In this document: positions 6,263-11,492 of the stretch, piece after piece
Layout of the letters: the number at the start of each line of letters is the position of its first letter
Position numbering within the stretch: the first letter of the stretch is position 1
NCBI GenBank assembly: GCA_903927685.1
Contig: CAIYOB010000152.1
Coordinates: 1 to 11,492 of the forward strand
Reading direction: 5' to 3'
From: an uncultured Planctomycetaceae bacterium
GTDB lineage: Bacteria; Planctomycetota; Planctomycetia; Pirellulales; Pirellulaceae
Length of the DNA stretch: 11,492 bases
The notes under the pieces: generated by a model
Databases searched by the model: none
Told to the model about the DNA's origin: nothing
The model's input: only the letters and a program-made list of their open reading frames with translations
Program-made: the position numbers and the translations under genes

Positions 6263-7441
6263 CGTTGTTCTCCGGGTTGATGGTGTTACTTCAGCCTCCT
6301 TGCCCGCTTGGGGTGAGCCGTCAGCCGAATCGATCCGCACGGCCTTGCGGCTCGGCTTGATGACTCCGTCTTCGCCCAGCGGTGCCCAGACATAGACGCG
6401 ATTCGGACCCTGGGCTTGGACCGGGTTCTCGGTGCCGTAGACGTGCAACTCGCGGAGACCGAGCTTGACCGCCCGCGCCAAGTAGTTGCGGTTGGTGATA
6501 AACCGCAGATTCTCGCCGCTGGCCGAAGAGCGGCTCAGCACGAGTTCCGTTGGCGCCTTGCTGTCGTGGCCTTGGGCGCGCACGATGACTTGACCATTGA
6601 GGTCGACCGTGACCGTGTGGTGGAGGTCGTCCTCGTCGCGCGGCAAACGCTGGAGTGCATCAGCCAGGAACTCTGCGTCAGCCGGTGCGAGTTGCAGGTG
6701 CGTGAGGGCGGTTTCCGCCGACTGGATGTGACTTTCCGTCGTTGGGAACCGTCTTTCCTTGTCGATCGCCAAGTGAAAGGTCCAGGGTCCCGTCTGCAGA
6801 GTCAGCCAGCCTTCCGAACGCCCGACGTGCAGCGGTCCGTCCGCCGGCAGGTCCTTGCACGTGAAAAGCCCGGTCCTGGGCACGAGCAGATCGTCTTCCC
6901 ACGGAAAGCTGAAACCTGCCTGCAAGAGCAGTTGCCGGCTGTCGGTGGCGATGATCTTGCCGCCGTTGCCGCGAAGCTGTACGCAGTCGGTGGCTAGGCG
7001 AATCGGCGTCGGATCGGTGGTTTCCATCGCTGCGGCCAGGGCCCGCCACAGACTGCCGTCGTTCTCGGCCATCATCGCCGGGACGGCCGGGAAATCGGGG
7101 ATGTCGCCAGAGGTGACATCGTACTTCACCAGCTGCGGGATCTTTTTGTCCGTCCATTGGGCGATGATTTTGGTGCTGGACTCCTGCTCCAGCGTGACCG
7201 GCTCGGCTTTGGTGCCGGCACAATCGGCCAGGAACGCAAACGGCAGGCTGATTTGTTCTGCCGAAAACTCACCCTGCATGTGGTGCTCAACAGCGGCGAA
7301 CGTGTTTTGGGCTTGAACTCGCAGACCGCCCGGCCCGGCGGTGAGAAACAGGTTGGGGCCGGCATCACGGCTGGAAAGTCGCAGCGCACGCAGGAACACA
7401 GCCCGCAGTTGCCGGGCCAGGGAACGTGTGATGGTGATCAC
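5939..7441 (-). CDS. DNA sliding-clamp (DnaN beta subunit-like) protein with helical C-terminal extension
   Basis: The 500-residue product resembles bacterial beta clamps. The first domain has the LTAGPGGLRVQAQNT strand pattern. The second has IIATDSRQLLLQ (about residues 163-173), matching the ATD-x-RL signature of DnaN. The third ends with NRNYLARAVKLG and a final strand (VYVWAPL, about 349-355). A standard clamp is about 370 residues, so the clamp part is complete. It is followed by a linker of Asn, Gly and Ser repeats (about 412-440) and a helical tail (about 448-500). A GTG start at 7441 is chosen because aaggag lies six bases upstream; the ATG at 7504 lacks such a site. It sits in one array with E1, JAB and ubiquitin-like genes. 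The fold assignment rests on pattern recognition only. It is not the usual chromosomal dnaN context, so I assign no symbol. It may encircle DNA or act as a partner-binding platform. Confidence 0.7.
   Translation of the reverse strand: MITITRSLARQLRAVFLRALRLSSRDAGPNLFLTAGPGGLRVQAQNTFAAVEHHMQGEFSAEQISLPFAFLADCAGTKAEPVTLEQESSTKIIAQWTDKKIPQLVKYDVTSGDIPDFPAVPAMMAENDGSLWRALAAAMETTDPTPIRLATDCVQLRGNGGKIIATDSRQLLLQAGFSFPWEDDLLVPRTGLFTCKDLPADGPLHVGRSEGWLTLQTGPWTFHLAIDKERRFPTTESHIQSAETALTHLQLAPADAEFLADALQRLPRDEDDLHHTVTVDLNGQVIVRAQGHDSKAPTELVLSRSSASGENLRFITNRNYLARAVKLGLRELHVYGTENPVQAQGPNRVYVWAPLGEDGVIKPSRKAVRIDSADGSPQAGKEAEVTPSTRRTTMAKSTKPQPQAAVDETASSNGSSNGSGNGSGNGSGNGSHNGAANGNSQPDAAGSTDLIERAEALRSTLRTATTQVGDLIAALKQQKKATRSVQTALATLRQLEKVAL
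6142..6211 (-). repeat. short tandem repeat encoding Asn-Gly-Ser linker
   Basis: Tandem units of about 12 bases (variants of gccgttgccgct on the + strand) encode repeated Gly-Asn-Gly-Ser in the clamp-like protein. Such arrays change length by slippage, so linker length probably varies between strains. It is not a CRISPR array, because the units are short, contiguous and coding. Confidence 0.75.
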
Positions 7442-7464
7442 GGAAGGCTCCTTGTACGAAAGGG

Positions 7465-7531
7465 CAGACCCGTCGCCACCGCGCCCAGACATGCCGAAAA
7501 GCACGCCGGGCTACGATGGGCGACGGGTCTG
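7465..7531 (-). promoter_or_regulatory. long inverted repeat in the leader of the clamp-like gene
   Basis: cagacccgtcgcc (7465-7477) and ggcgacgggtctg (7519-7531) are perfect 13-base complements enclosing a 41-base loop. It lies between the coiled-coil gene (stop at 7580) and the clamp-like GTG start, ending 14 bases before the ribosome-binding site. The loop has further self-complementary patches. It could be an RNA regulatory leader, a protein-binding site or an RNA-processing site. No terminator-type T-run adjoins it. Confidence 0.55.
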
Positions 7532-7579
7532 ACGGAGGAGGTGACGGTAGGGGGAGCGAGTGTGACAGCAGGCAAACGC

Positions 7580-8137
7580 TTAATTGCCGCTGGCGTCCAG
7601 CGCCGGGATCGCCAGCGCATCGCGCTCCAGTTGCGTGGGCTCGGTGGACAGCAATTCGGCGACCTTGGTCCACAAGGTCTTCAACTGCGACGGGCTGCTC
7701 GCTAGCCAAATCGTATCCAACAGGTTCTCTTTCTCCTCCCGCAGCCGCAGGATCTCGCGTCCGGTGTCGCACTCGGCCAGCAACTCGTCTTCGTGGATCT
7801 TCTGGCGGCGTGAGACGGCGGTCTTCACTTCGTCGTTGCCGTGGTAGCCGTAGTAATTGTCGGCCATGTCTTCCACGGGAACGCCGCGGACGTGGGCCAG
7901 CATCCTCCGCTGGGTCTGCTTCTCCTGCTTTTCCAGCGCCGCTTTCTCGCATTCGACGCGATCCAGTTCGGCCTGCATCTCGGCCAGCCCCAGCGATTGC
8001 AGGGCTCTGCTTCGAGCCTCCCGCTCGATGCGGTCCTTCAGGTTCGGCTCGGCCGCCTGCAGCTGTTCGATCCGCTTGTCGATCCGATGCGAGATGCGGT
8101 CTCTCCAGTGTTCTTTTTCGGTAACGGTCAACGCCAT
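7580..8137 (-). CDS. coiled-coil protein of unknown function, 185 residues
   Basis: The product begins MALTVTEKEHWRDRISHRID. The start is firm, with aaggag six bases upstream. Two charged helical stretches (about 5-85 and 104-142) have the heptad-like pattern of coiled coils, with Leu, Glu, Gln and Lys dominating. They are separated by a short segment with VRGVPVEDMADNYYGYHG. The C terminus (about 139-175) reads LLDTIWLASSPSQLKTLWTK and looks like a helical pair. It resembles a short conserved hypothetical protein I associate with planctomycetes; this is unverified. It immediately precedes the clamp-like gene and follows the E1 gene after a 295-base gap. A structural or adaptor role is the most that can be suggested. 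Confidence 0.85.
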   Translation of the reverse strand: MALTVTEKEHWRDRISHRIDKRIEQLQAAEPNLKDRIEREARSRALQSLGLAEMQAELDRVECEKAALEKQEKQTQRRMLAHVRGVPVEDMADNYYGYHGNDEVKTAVSRRQKIHEDELLAECDTGREILRLREEKENLLDTIWLASSPSQLKTLWTKVAELLSTEPTQLERDALAIPALDASGN

Positions 8138-8432
8138 GAGTTGCTCCTTTGCACAACGTCAGGTTTTGTCAGGACTTGGAAACTCAACGAGGAAGGCTCA
8201 GGCCGTCGCGAACGACATGGCCCAAGCGGGGATACGAGACTCGCTTTTTGGATCACGATTGCCGGTCAGCCTCCTCTTGCTGGAGCTTCGCTGGAAGTTC
8301 TTGCGCCAACTCCTTATCCAGAAAAGGCAGAGGAGGGTGCCGCGACAGTCTTTGGTCGACAGGCGCACTGACATCCCGGAGAAACGCCGCTGCAGTCCCC
8401 GTCAGCAGAGACGTGGCCGGAGCCGAGCAGAC
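8138..8432. other. 295-base spacer between E1-like and coiled-coil genes
   Basis: This is the widest gap inside the array. No strong hairpin and no clear promoter hexamers are seen. In the E1 reading frame the sequence beyond the TGA stop stays open for 59 further codons and reads protein-like at its end (PFLDKELAQELPAKLQQEEA). No start codon with a suitable ribosome-binding site serves it. It may be a decayed extension or chance. A 58-codon frame with an ATG near 8375 has weak support and basic, non-protein-like content. Confidence 0.45.
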
Positions 8433-9176
8433 TCACTGGACGGTGTATTCACCCGCCAGCAGGTTGAACGTCGTGTCCAAATCCACGGGCAGATCCCGCA
8501 GCCAGCGGGCCAGTTGGTGGAGCATCAGGCCGGCGGCAATTCCGGCGGCGTAGATGGTGCTCCGCGAGGTGCACCGCCCCTGCTGAGCTTCGGATTGAGC
8601 GAACAGTGTCGCTGGATACCGGTTGCGTCCACTGGCATCCGCCACGGCCAGCACGCGAATCGTCTCGCCCAGCATCCGGCCATCGGCCCAGAAACGGCAG
8701 CGCGGCTCGGCCGAACGCCAGATCGCCGCACGGGCCGAGATCGAATCGACGCAGCAGAACACGGCGTCGCCTACGTGGTACTTGGCCCGGTAGCGGTCTT
8801 CGACGACCTCGATCCGCATATCCGGCTCGATCGCCAGCATCTGCGTGCGGGCTGCCCAGACCTTGGCGATGCCGACCTCCCGGAAGGCGTAGCCTTGCGT
8901 CGTGCGGTTGGTGTGGTCGACCTGATCGAAATCGAAAAGTTGGACCTTGCGGCAGCCGATGGCGGCCAGTTGCAGCGCGACCTGTCGGCCGATGGCGCCC
9001 AGACCGATCACGGTGGCTTGGATCGCCTGCAACCGGGTTTGCGGGACGAGGCTTTGCTGACGGCCAAAGCGGTCGGTCTGGGGACTGGAAGGCTTTGCGT
9101 CCGCGGAGTTGCCGTCCCAGGCTTTCATGGTCGGGCTGACTGACGGCAACAGCGCAGCCGTGTTTTGCTCTGTCAT
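8433..9176 (-). CDS. E1-like ThiF/MoeB-family adenylating enzyme
   Basis: A 247-residue ThiF-fold enzyme, expected to adenylate the C-terminal glycine of a ubiquitin-like protein and pass it on through a cysteine thioester. Visible signatures: the nucleotide-binding loop [11 protein letters not shown] (56-66); the acidic strand [14 protein letters not shown] (81-94) with Asp82, Asp84, Asn90 and Arg91; Lys105 in GIAK; Asp144 in CCVDSISAR; and a candidate catalytic Cys202 in GRCTSRST. The zinc-binding CxxC pairs of MoeB/ThiF are not evident. There is no UFD (E2-binding domain) as in eukaryotic E1. A roughly 45-residue, low-complexity N terminus precedes the fold. The start has agagga seven bases upstream. 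It lies 16 bases after the DUF7694-like gene, so the genes are tightly coupled. The natural partner is the ubiquitin-like protein at the right edge. Confidence 0.9.
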   Translation of the reverse strand: MTEQNTAALLPSVSPTMKAWDGNSADAKPSSPQTDRFGRQQSLVPQTRLQAIQATVIGLGAIGRQVALQLAAIGCRKVQLFDFDQVDHTNRTTQGYAFREVGIAKVWAARTQMLAIEPDMRIEVVEDRYRAKYHVGDAVFCCVDSISARAAIWRSAEPRCRFWADGRMLGETIRVLAVADASGRNRYPATLFAQSEAQQGRCTSRSTIYAAGIAAGLMLHQLARWLRDLPVDLDTTFNLLAGEYTVQ

Positions 9177-9192
9177 CGCGGTTTCCTCTGTG

Positions 9193-9474
9193 TTATTGGG
9201 ACGTGTTGTAGTGCGACACCGGCTGTCTCAAACCGATCGGCAGAACGTGTTCCGGCACCTCCCACAGATGACGCATGTTGACTTCATCCACGACATGATG
9301 CGACGGGGGATAGACTTCCACTGCCAGGACGTCCGGTCCCATGTGTTCGTCCTTCAATCGCTGCAGGTCATCCCAGGAGATCCCGGACTTCCCGTCCCCT
9401 CTTTGCACCTTCATGTGCCTGGTGAACCCCCACGGCGCCAGAGTTTCCAGGACCTGAACTCGGTACTGCGGCAT
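9193..9474 (-). CDS. DUF7694-like small protein, 93 residues
   Basis: The start at 9474 ([20 protein letters not shown]) is chosen over a longer frame because ggaggg lies four bases upstream and the ORF then begins 13 bases after the JAB stop. The pattern [14 protein letters not shown], then AVEVYPPS, then [10 protein letters not shown] resembles DUF7694, a small domain frequently seen in phage and mobile-element proteins and of unknown function. The assignment is from memory of the pattern and not checked by search. Its place between the protease and the E1 gene, with very short gaps on both sides, implies a role in the same pathway, for example target recognition. Confidence 0.7.
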   Translation of the reverse strand: MPQYRVQVLETLAPWGFTRHMKVQRGDGKSGISWDDLQRLKDEHMGPDVLAVEVYPPSHHVVDEVNMRHLWEVPEHVLPIGLRQPVSHYNTSQ

Positions 9475-9487
9475 GGGGCCCTCCGAG

Positions 9488-10186
9488 TCAAACGGCGCTG
9501 GGTTCATCCATGAGACGGAGCCATTCGGAGGCCGCCGTCTCGTTTTGTTCCCAGGCCGCCAATTCGCCGTTGGCCAGTCCCACAAAATCGTCGTCGTGGC
9601 TTCGTTGCCACTCCCGGCGATCCCATGGGTCGTCCATCGCCATTTTCATGCCAAGCCCGACGTTCTCGTCGTACTCGTCCTGCCAGGCTTCATGCTGGCT
9701 GGCCGCAAACGGCAGGGAGAAATCCACGTTCGTTGGGATTTCCAGATCGCCGCCCGGCCCGACGTTGAACCGCAACCGGGCGTAGGTCTCGCCGCCGCGG
9801 GCCAGGATGAACATCACCGTCCAATCGGCCCTACCGAAGCAACGGGCGAAGGTTTCCTCGTCGATGCTGCTGGGCTGGGCGGAGTTGCAGGGGTGCGTGT
9901 GCAGCCAGATGCGCCCAAACTGTTGAGGCCGCCGGCCACCATCGACTTGCGAGTCAAAAAAATCGGCCACGGAGTCATCGTGGAACTGCACGCTGACCGG
10001 GGTACACTGCTGCCGAACGAGCTGGAAATCTTCGACCACGAGCAAGGCATCGGCCGGCGCAATGCCGAAGCCGCCGACCTCCGTGTCGCCCTGGTCACGC
10101 AAGAACAGCAGCTTGGCCCAGGCGTAGGGGGTGAAACGAAGCGTCGGAGTCGGTCGTGTCATTGGCATCGGTCGCATCGACGGCAT
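9488..10186 (-). CDS. JAB/MPN (JAMM) metalloprotease, candidate deubiquitinase-like enzyme
   Basis: A zinc isopeptidase/peptidase fold of 232 residues. The JAMM motif is complete: Glu36 (DTEVGGFG), His96 and His98 (HTHP), Ser106 and Asp109 (SSID), with the canonical ten-residue spacing from His98 to Asp109. Such enzymes trim ubiquitin-like precursors after Gly-Gly or remove conjugated modifiers. Here the co-encoded modifier has extra residues after Gly-Gly, so trimming is a natural job. A C-terminal extension from about residue 160 is acidic and Trp-containing ([17 protein letters not shown]) and outside the core fold. The start is uncertain. The ATG at 10186 has aagggg nine bases upstream and overlaps the preceding gene by 92 bases; ATG at 10162 is an alternative that still overlaps. 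Confidence 0.88.
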   Translation of the reverse strand: MPSMRPMPMTRPTPTLRFTPYAWAKLLFLRDQGDTEVGGFGIAPADALLVVEDFQLVRQQCTPVSVQFHDDSVADFFDSQVDGGRRPQQFGRIWLHTHPCNSAQPSSIDEETFARCFGRADWTVMFILARGGETYARLRFNVGPGGDLEIPTNVDFSLPFAASQHEAWQDEYDENVGLGMKMAMDDPWDRREWQRSHDDDFVGLANGELAAWEQNETAASEWLRLMDEPSAV

Positions 10187-11171
10187 CAAGCTCGTCCCCT
10201 TCGTCTGGCCCATCTTGATATTCGCAGACGTCTTCGTCGCGTCCGCGACATGTTGGACACTTTTCATCATCGAGACACTCCTTGCAGAATTTGCCGCCGC
10301 ACGCTTGGCAGGCAGCAAGGCATCGTTTGCAGTAGGGATCGTCACAGCTCGGGCAGCTTGCGATGTGGGACGAACAGAAGTACTCGGAGCAGTTCGTGCA
10401 GGACGTGGCGCAGTCGCTGCAGATTTCGGTTCCGCACCGCTCGCAGGTCACACAATCATTGTCGTTCACCGTTCGGCCACAGTCGGCGCAGTCTCGGCCG
10501 TCCCAGTCTCGCAACTTCACGTAGGCGTTGTCGGGGCTGTAAGTCTCCAGGACCTGACGCACCAGAACGAAGAAATCCAAGACCCGCCCTTGACGGAGCG
10601 CGCTGCGAATCGCTGCTCGGCCCTCGCCTTCGCAGAGATGGTTGTCTCGCACGTGCGGGTGTGTCGTGTCGGCACTGCTGGCGGCCGGGTTGGGGTCCTG
10701 CGCGACCACTTCGTAGGGCCAGTGGTGGCTCAGATTGCTCCAGTCGAGCACGATTCGGAAAGGCCCCAGGTCGATCCCCTGCAGCACGATGCGGTCCGTT
10801 TCGACGGCGATGATCGTCGCGCGGATGTCGATCTGGACAGCCTCGAATTCGGTGTTCAGGGCCAGCAAATCGGCGAAGATGTCGCGTTCACTGGCGACGT
10901 CCGCCGTGCCGTGCCAGTCTTCGAGACGCTGGCGTACCTGGACCAGTTCGTCGACGCACTCCGCGTCGCTGCGGATAAGGTGTTGTTCGAGCTTCTGCTG
11001 GGCGCCTGCCCAACCACGCAGTTTCGCCTTGTTGATCAGGTGGACCAGGCGACGGCACGAAGCCCATGCGGCATCGGGCAGCGCCAAGTAGCGACCATGC
11101 GCCGCGCGGCAGGAAAATGCCTCATGAAGTACCTGCGCCGCCCGCAGCGCCAGCCGTTGTTGTGCGTTCAT
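10095..11171 (-). CDS. candidate E2-like domain fused to multi-CxxC zinc fingers (E2-E3-like protein)
   Basis: A 358-residue protein starting [20 protein letters not shown], with ggag seven bases upstream. Three parts are visible. An N-terminal helical region covers about 1-90. A beta-rich middle (about 105-220) ends in the pattern [15 protein letters not shown] (170-184), followed by two helices ([25 protein letters not shown]). HPH then Cys180 about seven residues on resembles the HPN...Cys active-site layout of E2 (UBC/RWD-fold) enzymes. Third, residues 228-308 hold ten CxxC/CxxH pairs (Cys228 to Cys308), typical of treble-clef/RING-type zinc fingers in series. An acidic disordered tail follows. 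With E1, JAB and ubiquitin-like neighbours, a fused E2 plus E3 role is a strong inference; the E2 part is pattern-based and could instead be a non-catalytic RWD-like domain. Zinc binding is much safer than catalysis. Confidence 0.75.
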   Translation of the reverse strand: MNAQQRLALRAAQVLHEAFSCRAAHGRYLALPDAAWASCRRLVHLINKAKLRGWAGAQQKLEQHLIRSDAECVDELVQVRQRLEDWHGTADVASERDIFADLLALNTEFEAVQIDIRATIIAVETDRIVLQGIDLGPFRIVLDWSNLSHHWPYEVVAQDPNPAASSADTTHPHVRDNHLCEGEGRAAIRSALRQGRVLDFFVLVRQVLETYSPDNAYVKLRDWDGRDCADCGRTVNDNDCVTCERCGTEICSDCATSCTNCSEYFCSSHIASCPSCDDPYCKRCLAACQACGGKFCKECLDDEKCPTCRGRDEDVCEYQDGPDEGDELDAVDATDANDTTDSDASFHPLRLGQAAVLA

Positions 11172-11209
11172 CGAGCATCTCCGGTAGACAGGCGAGACGA
11201 AAGGGAAAC

Positions 11210-11254
11210 AGCGGGCAGGACGACACACCGATGGCGCGTGTCGCCATGCCCGCT
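11210..11254 (-). promoter_or_regulatory. two-tier hairpin between the ubiquitin-like and E2-like genes
   Basis: The outer arms agcgggca (11210-11217) and tgcccgct (11247-11254) and the inner arms cgacac (11221-11226) and gtgtcg (11238-11243) are perfect complements separated by a 3x3 internal loop, with an 11-base terminal loop. It lies in the 97-base spacer after the ubiquitin-like gene. No T-run follows, so transcription probably continues. It could set the ratio of modifier to enzymes by protecting the upstream message. Confidence 0.55.
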
Positions 11255-11268
11255 CCGGAAGCCGTCGA

Positions 11269-11492
11269 TCAGCTGGCGGCGATCGTCCATCCACCTTCGA
11301 TCTTGGTGGGGGTGAAGCTAATGCGGTCGCCTTCCCGGAGCACCTGATCCGCTGGCACGGGCTGGCGGTTGACGCGGATCAGGTAGTCGGCGGGCCTGCC
11401 ATTCTTGACGTGTTGCTGGAACATCTTCTGCACCGTGGTTCCTTCGGCGATCTCGAAATGGTCGGCAAAGCCGCCGCCGTCGTTGTTGATGA
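11269..11492 (-). CDS. ubiquitin-like beta-grasp protein (MoaD/ThiS-type), N terminus outside window
   Basis: Only the last 73 codons are in the window; the gene continues beyond 11492, so its full length is unknown. The visible part has the beta-grasp rhythm of MoaD/ThiS/ubiquitin-like proteins: a strand ([13 protein letters not shown]), a helix ([11 protein letters not shown]), a strand ([12 protein letters not shown]) and the typical turn [14 protein letters not shown]. It ends [11 protein letters not shown] Gly-Gly pair seven to eight residues before the C terminus is where E1-type enzymes act after removal of a short tail. MoaD and ThiS normally stop at Gly-Gly, so this one looks like a precursor needing the co-encoded JAB protease. 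It is the first gene seen of the minus-strand array. Confidence 0.8.
   Translation of the reverse strand, partial: INNDGGGFADHFEIAEGTTVQKMFQQHVKNGRPADYLIRVNRQPVPADQVLREGDRISFTPTKIEGGWTIAAS

Noticed and set aside
3072..8172. Shared 11-mer ggttttgtcag at 3072-3082 and 8162-8172
   Set aside because: Exact 11-base matches are expected several times by chance in a window of this size, and neither site has supporting structure.
4977..11315. Long + strand open frames opposite the array (for example 4977-5867, 7857-9143, 9473-10813, 10131-11315)
   Set aside because: They lie antisense to genes with clear domains and ribosome-binding sites. Their products are Arg/Gly/Pro-rich or low in recognisable structure, as expected for shadow frames in GC-rich DNA.
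2711..11492. Assignment of the array to the PRTRC (ParB-related, ThiF-related) plasmid system
   Set aside because: A ThiF and a JAB-type protein are shared ideas, but no ParB, no actin-like ParM protein and no recognisable PRTRC B, E or F proteins are seen. The zinc-finger fusion and clamp are not part of that set as I know it.

Overview
The window is GC-rich bacterial DNA. Several small uncharacterised proteins encoded here resemble conserved hypothetical proteins I associate with Planctomycetota, so that phylum is the best guess. This is an inference from gene content; no rRNA or other taxonomic marker is present.

Layout. Positions 1-984 hold no gene I can defend, but they contain two nested sets of inverted repeats (381-446 and 567-702) that look like folded RNA or remnants of a structured element. 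On the + strand, 985-2322 encodes a membrane-anchored trypsin-like (HtrA-type) serine protease, followed by a 67-residue two-helix membrane protein (2424-2627). Everything from about 2711 to the right edge is one long minus-strand gene array. It enters the window mid-gene at 11492 and ends near a textbook rho-independent terminator at 2792-2831.

In transcription order the array encodes: (1) a ubiquitin-like beta-grasp protein, cut by the window edge, with Gly-Gly followed by a short tail; (2) a protein combining a possible E2-like (UBC/RWD) domain with a string of ten CxxC/CxxH zinc-knuckle pairs, i.e. a candidate E2-E3 fusion; (3) a JAMM/JAB metalloprotease; (4) a DUF7694-like protein; (5) an E1-like ThiF-family adenylating enzyme; (6) a coiled-coil protein; (7) a DNA sliding-clamp (DnaN-like) protein with an Asn-Gly-Ser linker and helical tail; (8-12) five proteins of unknown function, the last a small membrane protein.

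Interpretation. Items 1, 2, 3 and 5 together supply every class of component needed for ubiquitin-like conjugation and removal: modifier, activating enzyme, candidate carrier/ligase and processing/deconjugating protease. Bacterial operons of this general type are known from comparative genomics (work of Iyer, Burroughs and Aravind) and from recent anti-phage studies. The less expected element is the sliding-clamp homologue in the same array. Eukaryotic PCNA, the functional counterpart of the clamp, is a classic ubiquitin/SUMO target, so the clamp is an obvious candidate substrate or recruitment platform. Most wider gaps between cistrons also carry a strong inverted repeat, suggesting that RNA structure tunes expression of the individual genes.
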